Shown piece after piece: positions 1-5,705 of a DNA stretch of 8,739 nt. The notes beneath the pieces are model-generated. The model was not told the DNA's origin. It did no database searches and saw only the letters and a list, made by a program, of their open reading frames with translations. Each line of letters opens with the position of its first letter. Position 1 is the stretch's first letter. This stretch comes from an uncultured Megamonas sp. (GTDB lineage: Bacteria; Bacillota; Negativicutes; Selenomonadales; Selenomonadaceae): the NCBI GenBank assembly GCA_900554895.1, contig USIX01000096.1:1-8739 (forward strand), given 5' to 3'. A program made the position numbers and the translations under genes.

Positions 1-23
1 TCCATTTAATTTATTTTTAAAAG

Positions 24-77
24 AAGTGTCGCACTTGGATTGACAATTCATCATACTTGTGCTTTTAATGAAGTGCG
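24..77. repeat. Nested inverted repeats at left edge
   Basis: AAGTG (24-28) and CACTT (32-36) form a short hairpin around TCG. The overlapping CGCACTT (30-36) is repeated inverted as AAGTGCG (71-77), 34 bases away. The repeats lie downstream of the leftward promoter at 124-153, in a stretch with no open frame. They could be a leader-RNA structure, a protein site, or the worn end of an insertion sequence. No transposase is present, so the last option is only a guess. Confidence 0.4.
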
Positions 78-96
78 CTGTATTTTTGTTATATTA

Positions 97-153
97 TCAT
101 CTCCTAAATCTCATCCTGTATGTAGTATACTACTTAAAGAAATGTATTGTCAA
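97..153 (-). promoter_or_regulatory. Leftward sigma-A promoter with palindromic operator and downstream Shine-Dalgarno
   Basis: On the minus strand a perfect -35 TTGACA (153-148) is followed after 18 bases by -10 TATACT (129-124). The -10 lies inside the perfect 12-base palindrome GTAGTATACTAC (122-133), a placement typical of a repressor operator. A Shine-Dalgarno AGGAG follows at 105-101. However, the codons after it run ATG-ATA-ATA-TAA, and the other frames also close soon, so no coding sequence can be assigned before the window ends. The promoter starts just after the stop of the DUF1624 gene and drives something further left, or a gene that has been lost. Confidence 0.7.
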
Positions 154-173
154 TAGGCATTTAAAGTAATTTT

Positions 174-908
174 TTAAAAATCTATAGATAATGATAATGT
201 AAAATAAATTATCGGCTGGTGTATCAGATAAATGATTAAGGAATGTTTGCCACAGAAATTGAACGGCGGAAGAATTTTTCTGCAGAATTTCATTAGAAGT
301 TTTTTATTATAACAATATTGATAAGCATAATATCCGCTGCTGAATAAAAACAGCCATGGCAGTAGCGGAAAATAATCGGCGGAGGAAAAACTATCATGCG
401 GAAAACCGAGATAGGCGGTAAAATAATTTGCGTATATTTCAGGCGGAAGAGAAATTTTGTAAGTGAAAAAACTGAGATAGCCGTGCGTTATATTTTTTGA
501 CAAGATGAACAGACAAAGGCTCAATATGAACCCGTACAGAGGTTTTATTTTTATCTGCTGTTTTGACGGAATGAGCCAAAACAGGGCAGCCGAACCGAGA
601 AAAGTGAGAATACCGAATATAATTGTATTTTGCGGTGTAAAAATATATGTAGCAGATGTAATTAACATTCCGCAGGTAAAGACTGTCAGACCGCGCCGAA
701 AATGATTGCGGCTGAGTGACCAGCAAAAGCCGGAAATGAAAATAAAGGATGAACAGATAAATTGCTGCCAGATATAAAATAAGTTAGGCAGGGCATTGTC
801 AATGACAGAAAAGATATAAATCAAATCCCAGATAAAATGATAAAGAACCATATTGACAAGACTGAAGCCACGCAAGGTGTCTAAAAGTTCGTAACGCTGT
901 TTTACCAT
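174..908 (-). CDS. DUF1624 / HGSNAT-catalytic-domain-like integral membrane acyltransferase
   Basis: This is a small polytopic membrane protein of about 244 residues. Its N-terminal RYELLDTLRG, then a helix carrying YHFIWDL, matches the DUF1624 (heparan-alpha-glucosaminide N-acetyltransferase catalytic) family, as does DYFPLLPW followed by a glycine-rich helix in the second half. The C-terminal GKHSLIIYLIHQP motif also fits. About seven hydrophobic helices are visible. Family members are thought to move acyl groups across the membrane to sugars or envelope polymers; the substrate here is unknown. Start choice: an ATG at 920 abuts AAAGGA directly, leaving no spacing, so the second ATG (906-908), 12 bases from AAAGGA, is preferred. 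It follows leuS after an intrinsic terminator and shows no clear promoter of its own, so it may depend on read-through. It is visibly more AT-rich than leuS. The family call is fairly firm; the function is not. Confidence 0.8.
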   Translation of the reverse strand: MVKQRYELLDTLRGFSLVNMVLYHFIWDLIYIFSVIDNALPNLFYIWQQFICSSFIFISGFCWSLSRNHFRRGLTVFTCGMLITSATYIFTPQNTIIFGILTFLGSAALFWLIPSKQQIKIKPLYGFILSLCLFILSKNITHGYLSFFTYKISLPPEIYANYFTAYLGFPHDSFSSADYFPLLPWLFLFSSGYYAYQYCYNKKLLMKFCRKILPPFNFCGKHSLIIYLIHQPIIYFTLSLSIDF

Positions 909-935
909 AGATATGTACATTCCTTTTTTGCATGA

Positions 936-985
936 AATAAAAATAAAATGTTGAAATCAGAAAGAATTTCCGATTTCAACATTTT
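936..985 (-). terminator. Intrinsic terminator after leuS
   Basis: A long hairpin pairs 972-985 with 945-958 (AAAATGTTGAAATC and its complement). An A-C mismatch follows, then a further GAAA/TTTC pairing around a three-base loop. On the minus strand it is followed by TTTTATTTTTATTT-like T tracts. It begins about ten bases beyond the leuS stop codon and lies before the DUF1624 gene. Confidence 0.85.
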
Positions 986-994
986 TGCTTTATA

Positions 995-3466
995 TTAACC
1001 TTTTACTACAATGTTTACAAGTTTTTGCGGTACGCTGATTACTTTTACAACGGTTTTACCGTCAATCAGGTTTTTGATTTTTTCATCAGAAAGAGCCTTT
1101 TCCTGCTGAGCTTCACGTGTAGCGGAAGAAGCTATCATGATTTTGGAGCGTACTTTGCCGTTAATCTGAACGACAACTTCGATTTCATCGGCAACGGTGG
1201 CATCTTTGTCGAAAGTAGGCCATGTTGTATGATGAACACTGCCGCTCTGTCCGATTTGCTGCCAGAGTTCTTCCGTAATATGCGGCGCGAACGGTGCCAG
1301 AAGTTTAACCAGATTGATGACAACTTCGCGGGCAAGACCTGCATTTAAGCCGCCGTCTTTGAAGCCGTAGAAGGCGTTGACAAGTTCCATGATGGAACTT
1401 ATAGCGGTGTTGAATGTGCCGCGAACGCCGACATCTTCGGTTACTTTCTGAATGGTAACATTTAAGATGCGGAACAGTTCTTTTTCTTCTTTGGTAAGAG
1501 ATTTAGTATCAAGAGGCTGATTTTCTTTAACTTTTTCTGCATAGGAAAGAACAATTCGCCATACACGCTGAAGGAAACGCCAAGCGCCTTCCACACCCTG
1601 GTCGCTCCACTCCAAATCGCGTTCCGGCGGAGCAGCGAACAGTATGAAGATACGAGCCGTATCGGCACCGTATTTTTTGATGATTTCTTCAGGTGAAACG
1701 ACATTGCCTTTCGATTTACTCATTTTGGAACCGTCTTTGATAACCATGCCCTGTGTTAAGAGGTTAGTGAACGGTTCGTCGAATTTTACGAGGCCGGCGT
1801 CTTTCAACACTTTTGTAAAGAAACGGGAATAGAGCAGATGCAAGATAGCGTGTTCAATACCGCCGATGTACTGGTCGACAGGGAGCCAGTAATCTACTGC
1901 TTCTTTGGAAAACGGCATTTTATCATTGTGCGGGTCGGCGTAGCGCATGTAATACCAGGAAGAACAGATGAATGTATCCATCGTATCGGTTTCACGTTTT
2001 GCAGGGCCGCCGCATTTCGGGCAGGTGCAGTTGACGAATTCTTCGGACTGAGCGAGCGGAGAGGTGGCGCCTGTTTCAAATTTTACGTCGCGCGGCAGTT
2101 TGACCGGCAAATCTTCTTCCGGTACGAGGACTTCGCCGCAGTGCGGACAGTAAATTACAGGAATTGGTGCGCCCCAGTAGCGCTGACGGGAAATGAGCCA
2201 GTCGCGCAGGCGGTAGTTTACATGGCGTTCGCCGAGTTTGTTTTCTTCCAGCCAGTCAATCATTGCAGTGATGGCTTTGCGGTTGTTCATGCCGGTGAAC
2301 TGGCCGGAATTTACAAGTATGCCGTCATCCGTGTAGGCATTTTCCATTGTTTCAAGCGTGAGGGAGTTGTCTTTGTTCTGAATGACGATTTTCATCGGCA
2401 GATTGTATTTTTTCGCAAACATAAAGTCGCGTTCATCGTGTGTAGGAACCCCCATAACTGCCCCTGTACCGTATTCAAAGAGAACGTAGTTCGTTACCCA
2501 TACAGGCACTTTTTCACCGTTAAACGGATTTACGGCATATATACCTGTAAACATGCCTTTCTTTTCCGATTCGCTGGAAGTACGTTCGATTTCGTTCATA
2601 TTGTGAACTTCATCAATGAATTTTAAGATTTCCTGTTCGTTTTCCTTGCCTTTGATGAATTTTTTTACGAGAGGATGTTCAGCTGCAAGTACAACGTAGG
2701 AAACGCCGAATACCGTATCAGGACGTGTCGTGTAGACGGAAATCTTATCGCCGTATTCCGGTACGTCAAAGCTGAACTGTGCTCCTTCACTTCTGCCAAT
2801 CCAGTTGTCCTGCATGATTTTTACGCGGTTCGGCCAGCCTTCAAGTTTATCGAGGTCTTTTAAAAGGACGTCGGCATAATCGGTAATTTTCAAAAACCAC
2901 TGTTCGAGGTCTTTTTTTACTACATCGGAGTCGCAGCGCCAGCACTTGCCGTCGATAACCTGTTCATTGGCAAGCACCGTATGGCATGTTTCGCACCAGT
3001 TAGCGGAAGCTTTTTTCTTGTAGGCAAGGCCTTTTTTATAGAATAATTCGAACAGCCACTGTGTCCATTTATAATAATCTTCATGACAGGTAGCGACTTT
3101 TCTGTCCCAGTCATAGGAAAGACCCATTTCTTTCTGCTGACGGGTCATATTTGCCATGTTGTCCTCTGTCCAGTCGGAAGGACGCACTCCGTGTTTGATA
3201 GCAGCATTTTCCGCCGGCATACCGAAGGCATCAAAGCCCATCGGATGAAGTACGTTAAAGCCGTTCATCGTTTTGTAGCGGGCGATGACGTCGCCGATGG
3301 AATAGTTGCGTACATGCCCCATATGCAGATTCCCGGAAGGATACGGGAACATTTCAAGTACGTAGTATTTCGGTTTGGTCGGGTCTGTTTTAATCTGATA
3401 AGCATTCGTTTCGTCCCAGATTTTCTGCCATTTTTTTTCAATGGTCTGTGGACTGTATTTTTCCAT
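995..3466 (-). CDS. leuS: Leucyl-tRNA synthetase
   Basis: This is the cytoplasmic class I enzyme that attaches leucine to tRNA-Leu, using ATP. At 823 residues it has normal bacterial length. The nucleotide-binding HIGH motif appears as HMGH (48-51) and the second motif as KMSKS (581-585). A zinc-ribbon-like insert has C158/C161 and C175/C178, and a second cysteine set lies at C440/C443 and C480/C485. The editing (CP1) domain, which removes mischarged amino acids, carries TTRPDTVFG (246-254) and the [15 protein letters not shown] segment (333-347) with its conserved aspartate. The tRNA-binding helical domain (about 650-750) and a C-terminal domain ending VVKG complete it. The start is well supported: AGGAG (3480-3476) sits nine bases upstream of ATG. 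Expression is expected to be controlled by the T-box leader directly upstream, and a terminator follows the stop. Nothing appears truncated. Confidence 0.99.
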   Translation of the reverse strand: MEKYSPQTIEKKWQKIWDETNAYQIKTDPTKPKYYVLEMFPYPSGNLHMGHVRNYSIGDVIARYKTMNGFNVLHPMGFDAFGMPAENAAIKHGVRPSDWTEDNMANMTRQQKEMGLSYDWDRKVATCHEDYYKWTQWLFELFYKKGLAYKKKASANWCETCHTVLANEQVIDGKCWRCDSDVVKKDLEQWFLKITDYADVLLKDLDKLEGWPNRVKIMQDNWIGRSEGAQFSFDVPEYGDKISVYTTRPDTVFGVSYVVLAAEHPLVKKFIKGKENEQEILKFIDEVHNMNEIERTSSESEKKGMFTGIYAVNPFNGEKVPVWVTNYVLFEYGTGAVMGVPTHDERDFMFAKKYNLPMKIVIQNKDNSLTLETMENAYTDDGILVNSGQFTGMNNRKAITAMIDWLEENKLGERHVNYRLRDWLISRQRYWGAPIPVIYCPHCGEVLVPEEDLPVKLPRDVKFETGATSPLAQSEEFVNCTCPKCGGPAKRETDTMDTFICSSWYYMRYADPHNDKMPFSKEAVDYWLPVDQYIGGIEHAILHLLYSRFFTKVLKDAGLVKFDEPFTNLLTQGMVIKDGSKMSKSKGNVVSPEEIIKKYGADTARIFILFAAPPERDLEWSDQGVEGAWRFLQRVWRIVLSYAEKVKENQPLDTKSLTKEEKELFRILNVTIQKVTEDVGVRGTFNTAISSIMELVNAFYGFKDGGLNAGLAREVVINLVKLLAPFAPHITEELWQQIGQSGSVHHTTWPTFDKDATVADEIEVVVQINGKVRSKIMIASSATREAQQEKALSDEKIKNLIDGKTVVKVISVPQKLVNIVVKG

Positions 3467-3499
3467 AATTTAACACTCCTGTAAGTTTTTTTGAGCAAT

Positions 3500-3530
3500 A
3501 AAAAAGTCCCTGGCAATAATTGCCAGGGAC
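3500..3530 (-). terminator. Regulated terminator of the leuS T-box
   Basis: GTCCCTGGCAA (3530-3520) pairs perfectly over 11 bases with TTGCCAGGGAC (3516-3506) around a TTA loop. It is followed by six Ts (3505-3500). The 5' arm contains the CCCT that competes for pairing with the T-box sequence. Confidence 0.95.
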
Positions 3531-3724
3531 GAATTAATCGCGGTACCACCCTGATTGACAGATGAAGCTGTCCTCTTAAAATCTTAACGGGATTAGCGGC
3601 GCAGAGCGCTCCTCCACAGCGAGTTCAACTTAAAAGCCGCAGGCTTGCATCGGCCGCCTGCTTTCTGTAAAGACTTTAACAGGTTTACTACTCTGTATCA
3701 AGGGATTTGACTTAATTATAGACA
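3500..3724 (-). promoter_or_regulatory. T-box riboswitch of leuS (tRNA-Leu sensing, CTC specifier)
   Basis: This untranslated leader lets leuS be transcribed when uncharged tRNA-Leu accumulates. Stem I is closed by CAGAG (3695-3691) pairing with CTCTG (3606-3602). Its specifier loop shows AGTA (3689-3686) opposite GAA, the loop-E signature, and right after GAA comes CTC (3623-3621), a leucine codon, followed by a purine. An apical hairpin uses GCAGGC/GCCTGC. GACAG/CTGTC (3572-3557) forms Stem III. The canonical T-box sequence AGGGTGGTACCGCG lies at 3552-3539. Its TGGT bulge would pair with ACCA, as expected for a tRNA-Leu with discriminator A73. AGGG can pair either with CCCT of the terminator (antiterminator state) or be left free while the terminator folds. 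The motifs are read directly; leucine specificity follows from the specifier plus the downstream gene. Confidence 0.95.
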
Positions 3725-3808
3725 AATATCATTATACTTAGCAAACAGTTCAAAGTCAAGAATAGAGTTGTTTATTTTTCTTTTGAAGTAAAAATCTTTA
3801 AGTCAAAT
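3705..3808. repeat. 11-base inverted repeat flanking the leuS promoter
   Basis: ATTTGACTTAA (3705-3715) and TTAAGTCAAAT (3798-3808) are exact inverted copies. The right arm covers the brnQ stop codon, and the left arm lies just inside the leuS transcript. A third copy of the core, AAGTCAA (3753-3759), overlaps the leuS -35. The three cores begin at 3707, 3753 and 3800, so they are 46 and 47 bases apart. This may be a regulator site set or chance in AT-rich sequence. Confidence 0.4.
3731..3759 (-). promoter_or_regulatory. leuS sigma-A promoter
   Basis: The -35 TTGACT (3759-3754) and perfect -10 TATAAT (3736-3731) are separated by 17 bases. Transcription should begin near 3724, just before the T-box Stem I. 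The promoter lies only about 44 bases past the brnQ stop, and no convincing terminator separates them. Confidence 0.9.
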
Positions 3809-4963
3809 ATACGATTGAATTGTGAAATACAGTCCGAAAACGAGTCCGATAAAAGCGCATACTTTGTAAATCATATTGTTTTTAATCTGATTGCGGAATA
3901 ATAGTAAAATTACCGTAACCATAAACGGCGGGCAAATTGTAGTTAAAATCGGTACGGCTAATTCAATTATGGAAGTGAGGCCGAGATTGCACAGTGCTGT
4001 GCTGATTAAAATATTTACGACAATCCAGACTTCATATTTTACTCTGCCGCCGGATATTTTTTCAAAGAAATAAGCTGTAGCACCGGCAAGACCGATTGCC
4101 GTTGTGAGGCAGGCAAAACCTACAATGATACCGAGAATAAGCATGCCTGTACCGCCGAGCAGATGATTTGTGATGGCGACGATAAGCTGCGCCTGATTTA
4201 AATCATGGCTGAGCGTCATGCTGGAAGTTGCGCCGAGATAAGCAAGACCGCCGTAAATTGAACAGAGTAAAAGGCCTGCTACAAGACATATATAAATAAT
4301 GGCTTTTAATTGAGTTTTATGCTCAGTATAACCTTTCAAGCGAAGCGTATTGAGCATTACAATACCGAAACCGACTACAGCGAGGATATCCATCGTCTGA
4401 TAACCGGCGATAACGCCGTCCTGAGCTACCGTGGAAGATGTCGGCGGAGCAATTTCGCCGATAGGATTGATGATGCCTGCAATGATGAGTATAAAAGTAC
4501 AGATGACAAGCACCGGTGTTAAATATTTGCCGATGATATCAACAAAGCGCGTCGGTCGAATGGTTGCGGCAAATACGATGGCAAAGAAAATAATGGAAAA
4601 TGCCAATAAAGAAATATTATCCGTAAACGGTGCGATACTCATTTCAAAAGTAGTCGCTGCTGTACGCGGCGGAGCAATCAGTACCCCTGTACATAAGATA
4701 ATAATAACGTTTAAAATTCGGCCGGGAATTTTACCGATAGCCTCCTCCAGTGCTGTGATACTGCCACCGCCGAGTACCATGGCATAAATGCCTACACAGG
4801 AAAGGAAAACTTCAATAAAGATGAAACAGGAAAAGCCGGTCAGCCACTGTGTCCCGGAAGTCAACCCCAGATACGGAGGGAAAATAAGATTTCCTGCACC
4901 GAAAAACATGGAAAACAGGGCAAAGCCGATTACGATTACATCACGTGATTTAATTTGTTGCAT
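3803..4963 (-). CDS. brnQ: Branched-chain amino acid transporter (BrnQ / LIV-II family)
   Basis: This is a cytoplasmic-membrane symporter for leucine, isoleucine and valine driven by Na+ or H+. The family signature FGAGNLIFPP (21-30) lies in the first helix. The conserved APPRTAATTFEMSIAPF segment (97-113), the internal YQTMDILAVVGFGIVMLNTLRLKG (188-211) and VGFACLTTAIGLAG (281-294) are all present. About ten to eleven hydrophobic helices fill the chain. At 386 residues it is shorter than the roughly 430-440 usual in the family and stops after the helix ending TIQSYI, so the last helix or two seem absent. The frame after the stop does not look like the missing part. The start is supported by AAAGGA seven bases before ATG. 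It has its own promoter (5020-5048) and lies upstream of leuS on the same strand, a sensible pairing of leucine uptake with leucine charging. Specificity within the branched-chain group cannot be read from sequence. Confidence 0.94.
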   Translation of the reverse strand: MQQIKSRDVIVIGFALFSMFFGAGNLIFPPYLGLTSGTQWLTGFSCFIFIEVFLSCVGIYAMVLGGGSITALEEAIGKIPGRILNVIIILCTGVLIAPPRTAATTFEMSIAPFTDNISLLAFSIIFFAIVFAATIRPTRFVDIIGKYLTPVLVICTFILIIAGIINPIGEIAPPTSSTVAQDGVIAGYQTMDILAVVGFGIVMLNTLRLKGYTEHKTQLKAIIYICLVAGLLLCSIYGGLAYLGATSSMTLSHDLNQAQLIVAITNHLLGGTGMLILGIIVGFACLTTAIGLAGATAYFFEKISGGRVKYEVWIVVNILISTALCNLGLTSIIELAVPILTTICPPFMVTVILLLFRNQIKNNMIYKVCAFIGLVFGLYFTIQSYI

Positions 4964-4988
4964 AAAAAAATCCTTTCTATAAATTTTT

Positions 4989-5002
4989 TAACGTATAACG
5001 TA
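4989..5002. repeat. Tandem TAACGTA heptamer in the brnQ leader
   Basis: TAACGTA occurs twice head to tail (4989-4995, 4996-5002). It lies between the brnQ start of transcription (near 5013) and its ribosome site. Each copy holds the self-complementary ACGT, so a dimeric regulator could bind here. No known regulator is assigned. Confidence 0.35.
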
Positions 5003-5019
5003 AATAATCATATTTCTAT

Positions 5020-5048
5020 ATTATATAGGTGATTTTAAGTTTAGACAA
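5020..5048 (-). promoter_or_regulatory. brnQ promoter
   Basis: The -35 TTGTCT (5048-5043) and perfect -10 TATAAT (5025-5020) are separated by 17 bases. Transcription would start near 5013, giving a leader of about 50 bases with no room for a T-box. T/A-rich sequence upstream could act as an UP element. Confidence 0.8.
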
Positions 5049-5084
5049 CAATAAAATGTGTAAATTTGTAATTTTTTTTGTAAC

Positions 5085-5098
5085 TTTTGTATACAAAA
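5085..5098. promoter_or_regulatory. Perfect 14-base palindrome upstream of brnQ
   Basis: TTTTGTATACAAAA is fully self-complementary. It lies between the rrf2 terminator and the brnQ -35, centred roughly 78 bases before the expected brnQ transcription start. Palindromes with a TTGTATACAA core are common binding sites for GntR-type regulators (established for the FCD group). Whether one acts here is inference. The position suits an activator better than a repressor. Confidence 0.5.
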
Positions 5099-5120
5099 TG
5101 ATTGGCAGTGTATTTTGGGG

Positions 5121-5149
5121 AAAAATAAAAAGGGGATTAATACCCCTTT
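5121..5149 (-). terminator. Intrinsic terminator of the Rrf2-family gene
   Basis: On the minus strand AAAGGGG (5149-5143) pairs with CCCCTTT (5135-5129) around a seven-base loop. It continues into TTTTTATTTTT-like sequence. The first arm overlaps the stop codon of the gene. Confidence 0.85.
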
Positions 5150-5579
5150 AAATTTTAATATTTGATTTTTCCTTTGTTTGACGGGCCAATTCAGATAAAG
5201 TAACACTGTCAAGATATCCGTTGATTACTTTATTCAGTCCCATCCAGAACGGTAGAACAGTACAAAAATCAGCACGAGAACAATCAGAATGATTTTTTTT
5301 AATACAGTCGATAGGCGTCATGTCTCCTTCAGCGGCACGGAGAATATCGCCTGCCGTATACTGCATACTCGATTTGGCGAGCATATAGCCGCCGTTATTG
5401 CCGCGTACGCTTTTTACCAGCTTGGCTTTTATAAGAAGTGCAATAATCTGTTCCATATATTTTAAGCTGATATCCTGGCGGGCGGCAATATCCTTAAGCG
5501 GAATAGGAATGCCGCTGTCGTTTACAGCCAAATCAATCATTGTACGCAATGCGTAACGGCCTTTGGTTGATACTTTCAT
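5148..5579 (-). CDS. Rrf2-family transcriptional regulator with a probable Fe-S cysteine cluster
   Basis: This 143-residue DNA-binding protein belongs to the Rrf2 family (IscR, NsrR, CymR and relatives). The start MKVSTKGRYALRTMIDLA, the recognition-helix region ISLKYMEQIIALLIKAKLV and the wing SVRGNNGGYMLA are typical. Three cysteines follow at C92, C100 and C106 (spacing C-X7-C-X5-C), where IscR/NsrR-type members bind an iron-sulfur cluster. IscR uses C-X5-C-X5-C, so the first gap is longer here. CymR, the cysteine-metabolism member, lacks these cysteines, so a redox, nitric-oxide or iron-sulfur sensor is more likely. The ribosome site GAGGTGA lies about eight bases before ATG. It has its own promoter and terminator, diverges from lepA and is not beside isc/suf genes, so the target regulon cannot be named. 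An imperfect dyad over its own -10 suggests autoregulation. Confidence 0.92.
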   Translation of the reverse strand: MKVSTKGRYALRTMIDLAVNDSGIPIPLKDIAARQDISLKYMEQIIALLIKAKLVKSVRGNNGGYMLAKSSMQYTAGDILRAAEGDMTPIDCIKKNHSDCSRADFCTVLPFWMGLNKVINGYLDSVTLSELARQTKEKSNIKI

Positions 5580-5607
5580 AAAATGTTCACCTCATCTTTT
5601 TATTTTT

Positions 5608-5636
5608 ATTTTACTATTAAAACAGTAGGAAATCAA
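5608..5636 (-). promoter_or_regulatory. Promoter of the Rrf2-family gene
   Basis: The -35 TTGATT (5636-5631) and -10 TAAAAT (5613-5608) have a 17-base spacer. The -35 boxes of this promoter and the divergent lepA promoter (TTGCTA, 5643-5648) lie only six bases apart, so the two promoters could interfere or share a regulator. Confidence 0.7.
5612..5627. promoter_or_regulatory. Imperfect dyad over the rrf2 -10, candidate Rrf2 operator
   Basis: TACTATTAAAACAGTA is an inverted repeat in which six of eight base pairs match. It covers part of the -10 and the spacer of the regulator's own promoter. Its left half TACTATT recurs directly at 5638-5644, touching the lepA -35. Binding by the adjacent Rrf2 protein is inference. 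Confidence 0.45.
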
Positions 5637-5642
5637 ATACTA

Positions 5643-5672
5643 TTGCTAGAGTGTTTTGGGAAATGATATAAT
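5643..5672 (+). promoter_or_regulatory. lepA-hemW promoter
   Basis: The -35 TTGCTA (5643-5648) and perfect -10 TATAAT (5667-5672) are 18 bases apart. Transcription should begin near 5679, leaving a leader of about 26 bases before the TTG start. Confidence 0.8.
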
Positions 5673-5693
5673 TATATGAAATGAATTTTTGAC

Positions 5694-5698
5694 GGAGG
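5694..5698 (+). promoter_or_regulatory. Ribosome binding site that fixes the lepA TTG start
   Basis: GGAGG lies seven bases before TTG at 5706. The only nearby upstream ATG (5681) meets a stop after three codons, so TTG is the supported initiator. It gives the family-typical N-terminus [18 protein letters not shown]. Confidence 0.85.
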
Positions 5699-5705
5699 TA
5701 ATAAT

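Noticed and set aside
97..114. Five-codon leader ORF (MRFRR) on the minus strand
   Set aside because: It is too short to judge and has no proper ribosome spacing. It merely contains the AGGAG site.
68..169. 33-codon hydrophobic open frame on the plus strand at the left edge
   Set aside because: It has no Shine-Dalgarno before its ATG and it runs across a well-formed minus-strand promoter and operator. Low-complexity AT-rich sequence explains it.
1838..2626. 262-codon open frame antisense to leuS
   Set aside because: It lies wholly inside the opposite strand of leuS, has no ribosome site or recognisable domain, and its cysteine/phenylalanine/valine-rich translation is typical of a mirror frame of a conserved gene.
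3760..3802. Possible terminator after brnQ (ATTTTT / AAAAAT repeat)
   Set aside because: The stem is only six A-T pairs with a ten-base loop, which is not stable enough to call.
5021..5212. 63-codon minus-strand frame overlapping the end of the rrf2 gene and the brnQ promoter
   Set aside because: It is out of frame with rrf2, crosses the terminator and promoter, and has no start signal.
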